In this document: positions 35,724 to 45,994 of the stretch, piece by piece
Layout of the letters: each line of letters starts with the position of its first letter
How positions within the stretch are numbered: the first letter of the stretch is position 1
Source: Stereocaulon alpinum
Lineage: Eukaryota > Ascomycota > Lecanoromycetes > Lecanorales > Stereocaulaceae
Assembly: GCA_018257865.1 (NCBI GenBank)
Contig: JAEUBA010000097.1
Coordinates: forward strand, 48,145-112,144
Direction of reading: 5' to 3'
Length of the DNA: 64,000 nt
Position numbers and translations under genes: made by a program
Notes under the pieces: model-generated
Database searches by the model: none
Told to the model about the DNA's origin: nothing
What the model saw: the letters and a program-made list of their open reading frames with translations, nothing else

Positions 35724-37248
35724 GCCTTCCCTTTCGCCTTTAACGTTAGTAAGGTATTACCTAAGGTAGCGTTAATATTCTTTTTTAAGGTAGTTAGTTA
35801 ACTAGTAGCCTTCCTTCTTATAAACGAAGTATTACTTTTTATTTATTAAATTACTAGAGTTATATCTCAGCTTGCTTAGATATCTAGATCTACTACGGCT
35901 ACTAGATTAGTAGTTACGACTGTAACTGCTAGATTCGCGGTTTTAGTAGTAGCGGTTAGTATATATTATTTCGCTTAGCGATAAGACGCTACAGCGGTCT
36001 TATAAGGCTATAGATAATTAGAGGTCTTAAATAAGGTTTTATATAATATCTAGTAGTTTTCGATAGACGATCTTATAGGTAGGTATAGACTTATAAGTAG
36101 TAATTATCTTTTAGTAGATAAAGCTATCCTTATAAAGGTTCTTATCTAAGCTATATTATAATTCTCTTAGTCTTAATATTATAGTATTTAGGTACTCCGT
36201 TAGGGTCTTATCTTTATTATAGTTAATAAATAGTTATAAGGATACGCTATTCTATTTATTAAGGCGGGCGATTTAGTATTCTCTTCCTTTAAAGTTTCCT
36301 TTAAAGGTAAGCCGTAGCGAGTCTAAGTTTATTACTAAAGTAGAAATTAAGTATATCGCTAGTTAGTATATACTAAAATACTATATATAGCTTAGTTAAT
36401 AGTATCCCTATATTAAAGGTAGTAGTTAAGAAGATCTTTAGCTTATAATTAAAGGAGTTATTCCTTCTATTATATTTTATCTTATTAGTATAGAGCTTAG
36501 TTAATATAGTAAGCTCTTAAGAAAGGTTTTACTTCTAGTAATTAGTAATAGCGTTAGAGATCTTAAAATTATTAATTAGGGCCGTTTAGAATAGTATCTA
36601 GAAGCGTTACTATTATATTAGGTTAAGTAGTATACTAGTCCTAGTTAGTATTTTAATTTTAGCTAAGGTTAAGGTAGGCGTATTAAAATTTTTACTTAGG
36701 GTAGGCGTATTAAGTATATTAGAGATATTTCCTAAGGTAGGTATACTAGGTATATTAGAGTTATTAGTAGGGTTAATATTAGACTTCCTTACTAGCTTTT
36801 ATACGTCTATAGGCTAATTAGATTATAGTTAGACTACTAGCTTTACTAGGTACTTATAGATATAAGTCTTATCTTTTAGTATATAGACGCTGCGAGTGAA
36901 AAGTAGCTCCCTAAGGTTTCGTAGTAGTAGTTTCTCTACCTTACTAAATATAGCTTTATCCTAATTATTAAAGTCTTTAAGGAAGTAGATCTATAGGTTA
37001 CGCCCTTCTTCTTCGTAGTTTTAGTAGTAGGTTATTACTTTAGTAACGTATATCTCTAAGGTAGTACTTAATAACTTCTTAGGGTCCTTAAGAATAATTC
37101 CTAATAGTATTATTATCCCTTCGTCTTCTACTAGTTATATTATTATAAGGTTAGGCGTTGCAGCGGAGGCTTGGTATTATAGGTGAGGTTTTGGTGTTAC
37201 AGTTGAAATTTTCTTTACCTTGCTGATCTGAGGTTGATAATTGATTAG

Positions 37249-37453
37249 TGTCGGTAGAACCTAGCTGCTAGGTTGTACTGATTAGTAGGTGCTTAATCCC
37301 CTAGCACCTGCCTGGGACAACCTGATTACAGGGTGTCTATTGGGCTTAGTAAACTGGGGATTGTCTTGAATCTAGCTAGCTAAACTATGGTGTTTTGACT
37401 CAGGAGTCAGCGCCAAGCCGCTTATTGTGGAGCGGAGTAATATTATTCCGACA
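37249..37453 (-). repeat. Copia 1 LTR, right (5' LTR)
   Basis: 205 bp, TGTCGG...CCGACA, followed by the CTAGG duplication at 37454-37458. Retains more TpG/CpA than the left LTR. Confidence 0.93.
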
Positions 37454-37675
37454 CTAGGTATGAGAACCACCTCCATCGCCATCGCCACCGCGAACAAGAA
37501 AGATCAACATGCCGTGATCTGCAGCGAGAAAAAGTATTCGAGATATATAAGCAGCGTTATAGGAGCTCTCCCTACCCATCCTGATAAGTCGAATACCGGA
37601 ATAGAAAGGCGTAGACACTCTCTGCGATATATGAGAAGCAAGTTAGAGGTTAATGATGGGTTTGAGCTGAGATGA
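37454..37675 (+). pseudogene. host reading frame interrupted by Copia 1, right part
   Basis: Continuation of the frame left at 31390: from the second CTAGG the frame reads LGMRTTSIAIATANKKDQ and ends at a TGA at 37675 after SKLEVNDGFELR. The joined frame would be about 166 codons from 31107. This half has normal, not low-complexity, composition, which supports a real coding sequence. The protein is not recognised; Lys/Arg/Ser-rich, no membrane segment. Confidence 0.45.
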
Positions 37676-38839
37676 GATGAAGTATAGGTGTTTGGAGCTC
37701 GGGAGGCCTAAGGGTAAGTGGTTTGAGGAGTTAGGAGCGGTTGGCTTTGTTGCTGCTGTTGTTAGGGTCTCATGGGTGGCTTGGCTTGGCGAGGATGGGT
37801 TTATGGGGATGGGGATGGGGAGGCTGAGGATGGTGGTGAGTTGGTGGTTGTTGTTGGATGTTTGGAAGCGTGAACGGTAAGGGATGCTCGTGTTTTTATG
37901 GATGATTGGTATTGGTGGATAGAGCGGGTTCTTGTGTGTATGGTTATAGAGTGAGGAATGTCGGGTTCTGGTAAGGATGAGATTTAGATCGGGTTGGGTA
38001 GTTGGGGGGTTGGTGTGCATTTCGAGGGGTGTATGGAGATTTCAGGGGAAGGGAGTTTGTGCTGGTGTATTGCGTGGTGAGAGCGTGTGAGACAGTCTTG
38101 AGGTTAGGAATGAGGGGGGTTTTTTGGAGGCACTACTAGCTCTGAGTGGTGATTCATGGAGAGGAGATGACGCCCGATGAGCTTTCTTCTTGTCTGTTAT
38201 GTAAGTCTATTACTTCCCATATGGCGAGGCGGGAATAGACTCCCTAGTACAGGCATGAAAGAATAGCGAAGTTCAATCCAACGTCGCGTCGAAAATGCAG
38301 CTCCAGAACAGCAGCCGACGGGGTAAAATGCTCCTATCGCTGATGCACTCGTTGCTGCACTACAAAGCGAGCTCCCAGCAATAACATTCCAGCTCACACA
38401 AACTCCATAGTCTCCTCAATCACCACGTTTTTCTTGTCAATCTTACATTTCCAGGCTCAATTCACAGGGCGCACTGCAATCTGCCTATAGCCAAGGGGTT
38501 TCCGTTGAGGCCAACCCGGATCTCAGTAGCCATCGCAAGCCCTCAAGCCGCACTCTACTGGGCTTCGACATATCTCGTTTTCTCGTCGTAGTCGATGTTC
38601 GAAGCGGTAGATGTGGAACCTGCTGGCGGTCTTGCTGGAGCTTCCATGTGGATTCGGGATAAGCGGAACGTACACAATTGGTCTGAGGTTAGCAATCGTT
38701 GCATTCGAGACAGGGGTTTCCATGAAGGTTTCCGGTAGCATTGTACCCATGCGAAAGACGAGGCTCTTTGGTCGATGGCGTGTGTTATGGAAGATGTTGA
38801 AATGGAATATACATCCCACCTACATTGTCCGTAATTATT
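37676..38839. other. intergenic region
   Basis: About 1.2 kb of host DNA between Copia 1 and the STAND relic. The minus frame 37643-38020 is Pro/Thr/Asn low-complexity and is judged a compositional artefact. Pieces of the 3' part of the STAND pseudogene may extend to about 38520 but cannot be traced. Confidence 0.35.
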
Positions 38840-40118
38840 TGGGTGATTAATCCTTGCCAGTTCCGAATTGCTCTCACACCGCTTGGTAGAGGCTATAACT
38901 GACTTTCCAAACGTCGTCCGATGTCCTGTTCATTTGCAGAGATTGTGATATGATAAGCCTCATCGAAGGCATCGATGAATGGAGAGGTACATCGAGAAGT
39001 CAACATCAAATCTGTGAACCCTCTGAGTCCTTGAAGGTGCGCCAGCAGCGCGTCGCGCTCGTTCTCCTTCTGAGAACACTCGTCGAGAGCATCCACGATG
39101 ATGAAATCTTTCCGATATCGCTTTGAATCCGCTCTTGGAAGGTTTGAAAGGTCGGCTTCCGTTGCATGAGACTGGCTTTCCAGGTCATTTCATAGAGCGC
39201 TCTGGGGTCTTGTGAAATATGTTTGCATGAGTAAAGCAACTGCTCCAGTAATCCTCCAAGAGAATAGGACAGAAATTGCCATGAGGCCTCTTCGTGGCAG
39301 CAATAGGCATCAATAATTACCACGCCATCGCTAGGAGGTATCCTGCGTAGTTAGTCTATCAACCAGGATCTGATATAATCGTAGATATCAGCCTTCATGC
39401 GAAAGAAAAGCAGGACAAATTAGAGGAAACTCCCGGCTACTCGCGATCCTATGCACTGTCGCCTGGAAGTAAACTCCAAGTCATAATAAAAAGTGGCATA
39501 TCTACGTAAGGATTGTTTTACCAGCCCCCGCCATGTTGTTCCAGCGCTCGCATACACATCGAGCAAGGTGGAATTCGAGCGCGGAGTTCAGGGAGCGACT
39601 CACGGATTTCAGGGCAGAACGAAGTCTCATTATCCCCCTTCAGGGGAATCTAGAAACCACAGCCCGGTAGCTTCTAGGCGAGCTTGAGATGCCTCAGCTT
39701 GGTCTTTGCGGAAATCGAGCGGCGATAACCACGCGCAGACGCGGTGCAGGTCCGACGTACCCACAAGCGCAAGTTCATTAGCACCTAGAATATCAACATT
39801 TTCGGATATACGATGGACTGTCGACACGAGAGGCCTAATCCTTGCCATCTCTGCCTTGATTTCACCAATCTTCTATTTCAAAGATTGGATACTTGCAGCG
39901 AATGTTCTGATATCACCGAACTTCTCGACCAAAAGTCTGATACCGCCTGTATCAGCCTTCACTAAAGCCATTCGATCATATAAATGCTTGATCGCTGCAG
40001 TATCTTCCTTAATGGCACGAGAAATCCTCATATTGTCCATCTATAGAGCAATGAAGAGGCGAATCTTGAACCTTTCGATACTGGCTGGGATTATTTGACA
40101 TCATATTCATCAAGTGTC
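38840..40118 (-). pseudogene. STAND NTPase (fungal NLR-like) pseudogene
   Basis: Read on minus from 40118 down: a helical region in heptad-like style (about 40100-39850), then LVGTSDLHRVCAWLSPLDF (39.71-39.77 kb) and GLWFLDSPE, the linker typical of fungal ankyrin/NACHT proteins; then AGAGKTIL (39513-39533), a P-loop; HEEASWQFLSYSLGGLLEQL (39.24-39.3 kb); and IIVDALDECS (39079-39108), Walker B, followed by LMLTSRC. The pieces lie in different frames: stops occur at TAG 39873-39875 and about 40042, and one base appears lost near 39105 just before Walker B. The C-terminal repeats are absent. Such proteins act in fungal non-self recognition. Two of the stops are CAG-to-TAG, a RIP-type change. 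A lost N-terminal exon may lie at about 41570-41683. Confidence 0.7.
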
Positions 40119-40579
40119 GACACTAAATGTCTAGATACCGAAGTGATCAGCCTCTGAATCGACTATGCATTGGAATAGCTCATATCTGGCAATAGTAGCA
40201 ATGAAATAAGACTTACTTGCCCATCCTGTGCATTGGAGACCGCTAGAATATTAGTGGAATCTTGGTGTATGAGCCCTCCTACCCTAGACTATTAGGGTTA
40301 GGTTGCCATGGCCCGCATGCGCACTAGCAATTTTCTGCTTGCAATTCTAGTTAAACCAACAACTCATGCAACTATTATAGTTCACCAACAACAAGACTCG
40401 CTCATCGTCCATTGAGATCCCCATATTCCAAAGTTTTGTGAGCCCGGGTTCTTCAACCCATTGACAGCCACATTGCTGCATGAGACGAGTACCGCATCAT
40501 CTTTTATACTAGGGTTGAAGATTCAACTCGACACCTCTCAAATTCAGAGAAGACAACACCGACGGTCACCAAGGACGCG
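40119..40579 (+). mobile_element. probable 5' LTR/leader of a Copia-like remnant
   Basis: Sequence upstream of the gag frame. It starts near TTAGTGGAATCTTGG (about 40249), ends with CAACTCGACACC and leads directly into the gag ATG, as in Copia elements. No second LTR is found downstream in the window, so the boundary is uncertain and the element appears truncated. Confidence 0.35.
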
Positions 40580-41218
40580 ATGAAGGAATGGAAGTTCCTC
40601 AATGTAGAACCGTTGCGGGGGCCCGAGAACTGGGCGAGATTTAGAGATTGCATGCAGGCAATGTTCACTATGAACCGCTGTTGGAATGTAGTCTCAGGAA
40701 AAGATTTGGAACCTACACTACCGACTGCACCAATACCAACTCAGAGTACCGAAACAGGAACTACTGATGGCCAGAGTACTGAAACAGGGAGTCCTCCTAC
40801 TCCTACTTCGCCTACAGCAGCTGAAATAGCGCAACATGAAGAGAAATTGGAGGTCTGGAAGGAGAAGAATGAAATCGCTAGGGCATGCCTGATACTATAC
40901 ACTGAAGACAGTCTTATGCAACACATCGTAGATCTGGAGACTGTCCATGAGCAATGGCTTAAGTTGAAGGAACTATGCGGTGCAACAGACCGTCAAGTAC
41001 GATACGCAGCATTATCCGCGTTAACCCGCATCAAATCCTCCTCATACGAGTCGGTTCAGGAATACACGGCGGCGATCATGAAACACCAGAATGCCCTTAA
41101 AACTACGGGAGTCGCACTACCTGATTGGCAGCTATCCTCTTTTTACCGAATCGGGCTAAAAGATGAGCCAAAGACTTCATTCTTTACTTACTTCTTAGCT
41201 AATCCATGGGGCGTCTAA
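40580..41218 (+). CDS. Copia-type gag polypeptide (UBN2-like), not RIP-damaged
   Basis: 212-residue open frame starting MKEWKFLNVEPLRGPENWAR. It shows the Copia gag pattern: NWARFRDCMQAMF near residue 17, a Thr/Pro-rich linker, then a helical domain (ARACLILYTEDSLMQHIVDL, HEQWLKLKELCG, VRYAALSALTRIK, VQEYTAAIMKHQNAL) resembling the gag-polypeptide family of Copia elements. It ends with TAA before any zinc knuckle or pol, and the DNA after it has no recognisable integrase or RT. It has normal TpG/CpA content, unlike the two Copia copies in this window. Either a truncated low-copy element too short or too unique for RIP, or a kept gag-derived gene. It sits between the STAND pseudogene and a possible STAND N-terminal piece. 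Confidence 0.65.
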   Translation: MKEWKFLNVEPLRGPENWARFRDCMQAMFTMNRCWNVVSGKDLEPTLPTAPIPTQSTETGTTDGQSTETGSPPTPTSPTAAEIAQHEEKLEVWKEKNEIARACLILYTEDSLMQHIVDLETVHEQWLKLKELCGATDRQVRYAALSALTRIKSSSYESVQEYTAAIMKHQNALKTTGVALPDWQLSSFYRIGLKDEPKTSFFTYFLANPWGV

Positions 41219-41497
41219 ACAACTCCAGTGACTCGCTGGGACCTCCAAGTTCCAGGATACCTTGGATCCAGGACTTAGCTGCAGAGGCATTTCCAACCTG
41301 ATCTACGAGGGAATTCAGAACAGGCAGAAGAATTCCAGTATCTCACGAAAGATTTGCGCCCTCTTTTGGAGCATTACTGACATCGTTGAGATTTCTGGAA
41401 AATTCTTTGTTAGGTTAGTGATGATACAGCCAACAAGGCTGGACGAAGAAAACCCAGCACAAGATCGGTTTCTTCTGAGAGATCAGGCAGGCATATG

Positions 41498-41683
41498 TCA
41501 TGCGAGAGCAGGAGTAGCCTTGCACTCAAGATAAAACGGTGCAAAGCATACATTGCGCAATAGGGTAGTCTTGAAATTTGTTATCGAATCAAGGAGTTCT
41601 ACCCACTTGTAAGCTTTCACTGTTGTTGATATCAGTTGCACAACGATAGCAGCCAGGCTCACTACAATAATTGCTTCTGCCAT
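41498..41683 (-). pseudogene. possible N-terminal exon of the STAND protein
   Basis: A 61-codon minus frame beginning MAEAIIVVSLAAIVVQLIST. A hydrophobic helical start of the MAEA(x)nVVQL type is common at the N-terminus of fungal STAND/NACHT proteins. Its position and strand suit the start of the relic at 38840-40118, with the gag remnant inserted between. The link is inference and the frame may be chance. Confidence 0.35.
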
Positions 41684-42029
41684 AGCTGAATCTCAAGTTC
41701 CACAGTTTTTGATGGTATTATTGGATAAATGGAAGAATATACCTCAATTGGATGTTGAGAGTAAAGGTCAAGACATTTGTAAGCCTTGATAAAAGTAAGC
41801 TGCAGGAGGGCAATTTCAGCTAACCCTTTTGGGACGTCAAGGTCGTTCCACACTCTATTTAGGCATTGTGCGCCAAATGCCCAAATTATATTTGTCTTTG
41901 CAGATGTTTCATTCAGTATGCAGCTCCAGTATGAAATCTATGTCGTTGTTTTCATAAACGCAAAGCAGCCTCCTCCTCACAACCAATTATAGCCATGTTT
42001 CGAAGCGACAAACCCATCCGGACGCCCTC

Positions 42030-42960
42030 TCACAGGCTCTGGTCGGTATCCAGCACGTCATACTGACTGTTATCACTTTCCCCCATCTTCTGCCTCGGCG
42101 CCGTACTGCCACTACTCGACTGATTCATCCTCTGCATCCCCGCCTCCGCTGCCCTTCCAGGATCATTCTCTCCTCCAATCTCAGAGTTGAAGCTAGCGTT
42201 CTGATCATCTCCCTCATCAAATCCTCCCTCAGTGATGTTCTTGCCTTTCGGCTTACCGGTCTGTCCAGGATTAGATACCACGCTAGCTATATAGCCCGGC
42301 GCCGCATCGACATTGCTGTAACCGTCGCCTCTGTAGGTGTTTTCAGTAGGAGCGCTTTTGGCATCGCTGCCAGACATCTGTTGGCTGCCACCGGAAGAGC
42401 CCGTTGAGCTGCTATTTCCACTTTGCCCTTGTGCTCCTGACTCTCCTGTCTGTACTTTCGCGCTCGTGGGCCCGCCTACGTACCCATCCTTATTATGCTT
42501 GCCAGGGAAATCAGGCTGGCCGCCAGCACCCTCGGGGTACTTTTGACCTGCAACGCCTTTGGCCTCGTCAGCGGTCTCGGACCATGCGGCCTTTGCTTCA
42601 CGCTCTGCAGCATCTGGGGCTGGAGCTAGGGTCGCGGTCGCGGTGGATGAGGAGTCGGTGTTGTTGAAGGTGGATGAGGAGCCGGATTGCTGGAGAGGCT
42701 GAGAGTCACGGTTCTCACCGAATTTCCCTCCGGAGCGGGCGGATTCGGCGGCGAGGGAGTCGGACGCTACGGGGCCGGCGCCTTCGGTTGTGGGGTTGGT
42801 GTAGCGTTCTGGGTCGGAGGTGTTCTGAAGAGTACTTAGTTGGTGTTTCTGAAAGAGAGGCATGACGGTGACGGATATGACTGGAATAACAAGGGGGGGG
42901 GCCATCGTTTACCTTCATGCCTGTGCTGCTGGAGCCCAGAGGGGTGCCTTGCATATCCAT
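42030..42960 (-). CDS. hydrophilic Gly/Ser/Asn-rich protein, LEA-like
   Basis: Exons 42960-42913 and 42848-42030 (64-nt intron, phase 0); 867 nt, 288 residues, starting MDMQGTPLGSSSTGMK. A start further upstream would need TTG. The protein is hydrophilic and disordered: GKFGENRDSQPLQQSG, many Ser/Gly, short blocks (GQKYPEGAGGQPDFPGKHNK, GYIASVVSNPGQTGKPKGKN, ITEGGFDEG, NSEIGGENDPGRAAEAGMQR). The ending looks conserved and resembles small stress-associated fungal proteins of unknown function (recall). No signal peptide, membrane segment or cysteine. The neighbour at 43500-44011 on the same strand has similar composition, which suggests a related role, though their sequences do not align. Confidence 0.7.
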
Positions 42961-43499
42961 GATTGTAGGTCTGATTTGCTGTTGTTTCTTATCTTTCCTT
43001 GCAAATATTGACAATGTAAGGCTAAGTTTCTTGTCAAATATGTGGTGAGAGACGAATGTTTCTTTGTAAGGGATAGTCGTGTGGAAAGTTCGGCTGAGGT
43101 GTGGGAGCTTGGACGCGAGGCTACATCATTGCTAGTGATGTAATTGAGTGCCCCACCAAGATTGCTGCCCTGAAGATCACTTACCTTATCGGGCTATCGA
43201 TCACCCGATACGAGTAGCTGCAGACATTAGGCAGCCCTTATCATTATTCTGCTGTGGCGGTAAGCATTCAGAAATGCTCAGAACAACGAATGTTGTGGCT
43301 ACTTAGGAGAGCATGCTCGGTGCAATGTTGCCCATTAACTCTCTGGATATGAGGGAGTTGTGAATTGCGAAAAAGCTCAATAGATTGACATTAATTGCTA
43401 CCAAAGGTCTACACTATAGTGTGCATTTCGTCGACGTTCCCCGTCTACGGTGCTCTCTCAGCCCATCCCCAGTGACCATTAACGCTCACAGCCAGCAAT
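42961..43499. other. intergenic region
   Basis: About 540 bases between two same-strand genes, containing the presumed promoter of the 42030-42960 gene. No feature recognised. Confidence 0.35.
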
Positions 43500-44011
43500 C
43501 TACCTCTTCAGAGCATCCTTGGGAAGCCCATCCAACCCATCATGTCCTTGCCTCCCTACGCCCCCACTCGGCTGCCCAGCGTTCTTATTGAACTCATCCC
43601 CATCAGTCCTCACACTACTATCACTTGTAGCCGGACCCCTCAGCCCACCATCACTGCCAGCCCCATAGCTGACATCGCTCTGTACACCCCCCGACCCAAC
43701 GTTCACCTTAGTAGCGTCGCTCGAATTCCAGTCTGAGGCCACTGGAGGCTGGTCTGGGAGGGGCAAGTTGGCTTTACGCTCTTCGATGAGCTCAGATTTG
43801 GGTTTAGATTGGTTTTGGTCGATGATTGACTGGATGTAGGAGTTAGCTTTGGGAATTTAGGAAGCTGGATGTGAAAGTGAGAAGGGGATTGATTTACCTT
43901 CATTTGAGAGGGTTCGGAGTCGGCTGGGACGTTGCCATCGTTGTTCTGGGAGATTTTGGATTCTGCCTTGCGGATATCTTCACGGGTGGTGTGGAAGGTT
44001 GCTTCAGACAT
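43500..44011 (-). CDS. small hydrophilic protein, two exons
   Basis: Exons 44011-43898 (38 codons, MSEATFHTTREDIRKAESKI to SQMK) and 43829-43500; intron 68 nt with GTAAAT donor and CCAG acceptor, phase 0; 147 residues. An acceptor 17 bases upstream would break the frame. Conserved-looking blocks are LPLPDQPPVASDWNSSDATK and VNVGSGG, then GLRGPATSDSSVRTDGDEFN and GRQGHDGLDGLPKDALKR. Fully hydrophilic, no cysteines. The pattern matches a small family I recall across filamentous ascomycetes without assigned function. A stress-protein role alongside the neighbour is inference. Confidence 0.7.
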
Positions 44012-45219
44012 GTTGATGGAATGATTTGAATGTAAAGTTTTTGTTGTTAGTGTGCTCTTGAGCGTGTTATGCGAGGATTTCAATCGTGTGCTTGATAATT
44101 CTTTGTGTGTATGAGCTATCTTCGTGCCAAGGATTAAGAAATGTGACCGTTAAGTGACGAAACCGATGTGATGTAATATCGCATTTGCCAATTCGCATCT
44201 CTTGTCGATCATGTCGATCAGTGCAAGTTGTGCCGGTAACCTAACCCTAACCATTCCGAAGCACTCCGTGCTCAGCCTGCCCGTTTCGAGATATTAGAAC
44301 CTATTGAGGGACTTCTCAAGAATTCAAAGGCAAAAGTGAGCTTTTTTAGTAAATTGATTTTCCGTGTCCCTCAATGAACTTCCGAAATGGTTCATTCCGG
44401 TGCTCTTCTCTCTATTTCCCGATCCTTACTTCTCTCGCATTCCCATGCCTAGGACAGCATCGGACTAGCGACGCACCTTCCTTCTTCTATCTTCAACCTA
44501 TCTACTACGCGTGAGAAGCTCTGGTAAACTCGATATGCCAGACCGATCGCGATAATCCCTGTCTCGTGCTGTTGACGTACCTTGATACTAATTCAACAAC
44601 TCATCCAATCTTTCTCCTACCAACGACGCCATATTTGGCACCAGTAGTCATAGACCGATATTAAACAGCTATATTGGCTCTCTTAACCTATTCCCCGCCT
44701 GCCAATGACGAAACTTTCACAGAGCACACCGTCTCAGCTAAGAACTATTACTGGAAGGCCCGAGGTTTCCGTTTCGGGGAGCAGATTGATTCAGTACATA
44801 GTCCGCGAAATCTCGCGACGCGAGCTCAGGACGTTCAGCTCTTGTTGATGGTGGTGCGCATGACATTTATGTGCAGACAGTCAATGATCCGAAGGCTTCG
44901 AACAGTGAGCCGACAGCCGCAATTTGTTATCACTCTGGGAAGCATACAGCTGCTTGCTTCCGAGCTTGGTACCATTGAAGCAGACGGAATAGGTGAGATT
45001 AACCTCGGCTAGGGTCGTAAGTTTAACAGTTTTTGATGTTCCGGGCAGAGAGACTAAGTAATTAAAAGATTGGGTATCATTGACCTATACTCATGTCAGC
45101 GACTGCGCTGCACGAACCAATTGCATCAACAAAAGTGACCCACGACTCACTTTCTGACATGTCCACGCGATATCTTCATCACTTTTCCATCCAACGCCTT
45201 GCACATTACGATACAATCT
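44012..45219. other. intergenic region
   Basis: About 1.2 kb. CTAACCCTAACC (two telomere-type units) lies at 44241-44252. The plus frame 44674-45012 has no recognisable content. Otherwise nothing seen. Confidence 0.4.
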
Positions 45220-45994
45220 TCATACTTTAACGTCCCTCCCAGCCTTAACGACCACCTTCAACAAATCCTTATAGACCTCTTCGAAGTCGTCTTCCCCATC
45301 TTTCTCTCCCTTCTTTTTGCCCGGAGCATCCTTGCCTACCATTACCACACTAGTCGGCCTCTTCGTACTGCTTGCAGCCCCAAGTTCCGCTCTTGATGGC
45401 ACAAAGACATATGGCACACCATGATCTTCACACAGCACCGGTAGATGCGAGATAACATCCATAGGCGAGATATCCGCCGCGAGTACGACGATTCCTGGCG
45501 CTTCATGACCGGAGGCGGAAGCTGGAGTAGATTTGCGGAGGGATTTGACGACTTCTTTGACGCCTCGTTTGAGGGTTTTGTTTTTTGCAGCTGTCACAAA
45601 CCCTAGATCAGCAATTGGACTCACTCGATCCAATACACATGGTGGCCTCACCTTTCTTAACACCCTTGAGCACCTTCTTTCCCACCTTCTCATCTGCCAA
45701 AGGGTTTGCAAACGGCACCAGCGCACCGAGCAGCGGCGCAGTCTTCACCTTTACCTCCAAATCTCCATCCTCTTTAATGACCACACTCCCCGGCTTCGTA
45801 TCCTCAAGAGAGTTCAGCAGCTTTGTAGTGACCTCAGCATCCGAAGCTGCGGCAGCGACTTTCTTATCCTTCTTGTCCTTCTTGTCTGATTTCGATTTGT
45901 GGACGCCATCGGTTTCGGCGCGCTTGGCCTTCTTTTCTGCTTTGGCGAGCTTTTTGGCCTCCTTCTCGGGGTCAGTGGGCTTTTCTTTTGCCAT
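45220..45994 (-). CDS. NHP2: H/ACA snoRNP protein Nhp2 (L7Ae family)
   Basis: Exons 45994-45652 and 45590-45220, 61-nt intron (GTGAGG donor, CAG acceptor), 714 nt, 237 residues. Nhp2 binds H/ACA guide RNAs and, with Cbf5, Gar1 and Nop10, directs pseudouridylation of rRNA in the nucleolus. The L7Ae/Nhp2 core is clear: VKKAAKNKTLKRGVKEVVKS across the splice junction, GIVVLAADISPMDVISHLPV, LCEDHGVPYVFVPSRAELG and TSVVMVGKD. The yeast protein has 156 residues; the extra ~80 here are an N-terminal Lys-rich disordered leader (KKLAKAEKKAKRAE, SKSDKKDKKDKK), seen also in other filamentous fungal versions as far as I recall. The ATG lies in TGCCATT (minus) context. Identity secure. Confidence 0.92.

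Larger units (their letters stand above)
31596..37248 (-). pseudogene. Copia 1 gag-pol remnant
   Basis: Minus-strand polyprotein remnant. Aligned by eye with Copia 2: gag and zinc knuckle 35.75-37.2 kb, protease about 34.7 kb, integrase 33.85-34.4 kb, reverse transcriptase 32.5-33.3 kb, RNase H 31.7-32.0 kb. All regions contain many in-frame stops from G-to-A/C-to-T changes. The four zinc ligands of the gag knuckle are replaced by Tyr. The gag/protease junction is further interrupted by the nested 670-bp element. No functional product possible. Confidence 0.85.
31391..37453 (-). mobile_element. Copia 1: complete RIP-inactivated LTR retrotransposon
   Basis: 6063 bp bounded by two 205-bp LTRs that begin TGTCGG and end CCGACA, flanked by a perfect 5-bp target duplication CTAGG (31386-31390 and 37454-37458). 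The internal region, read on the minus strand, carries decayed gag with a zinc knuckle (about 35790-35850), integrase, reverse transcriptase and RNase H in Copia order (integrase before RT). It belongs to the same family as Copia 2 (48863-55655), in the opposite orientation. Almost every CpA/TpG is converted to TpA, leaving dense TAG/TAA stops, the RIP signature, so it cannot encode protein. A 670-bp LTR element is nested at 35054-35723. Without it the element is about 5.4 kb, normal for fungal Copia. Confidence 0.92.

Noticed and set aside
37643..38020. 125-codon Pro/Thr/Asn-rich minus frame
   Set aside because: Low-complexity product of purine/pyrimidine strand asymmetry; no start context or motif.
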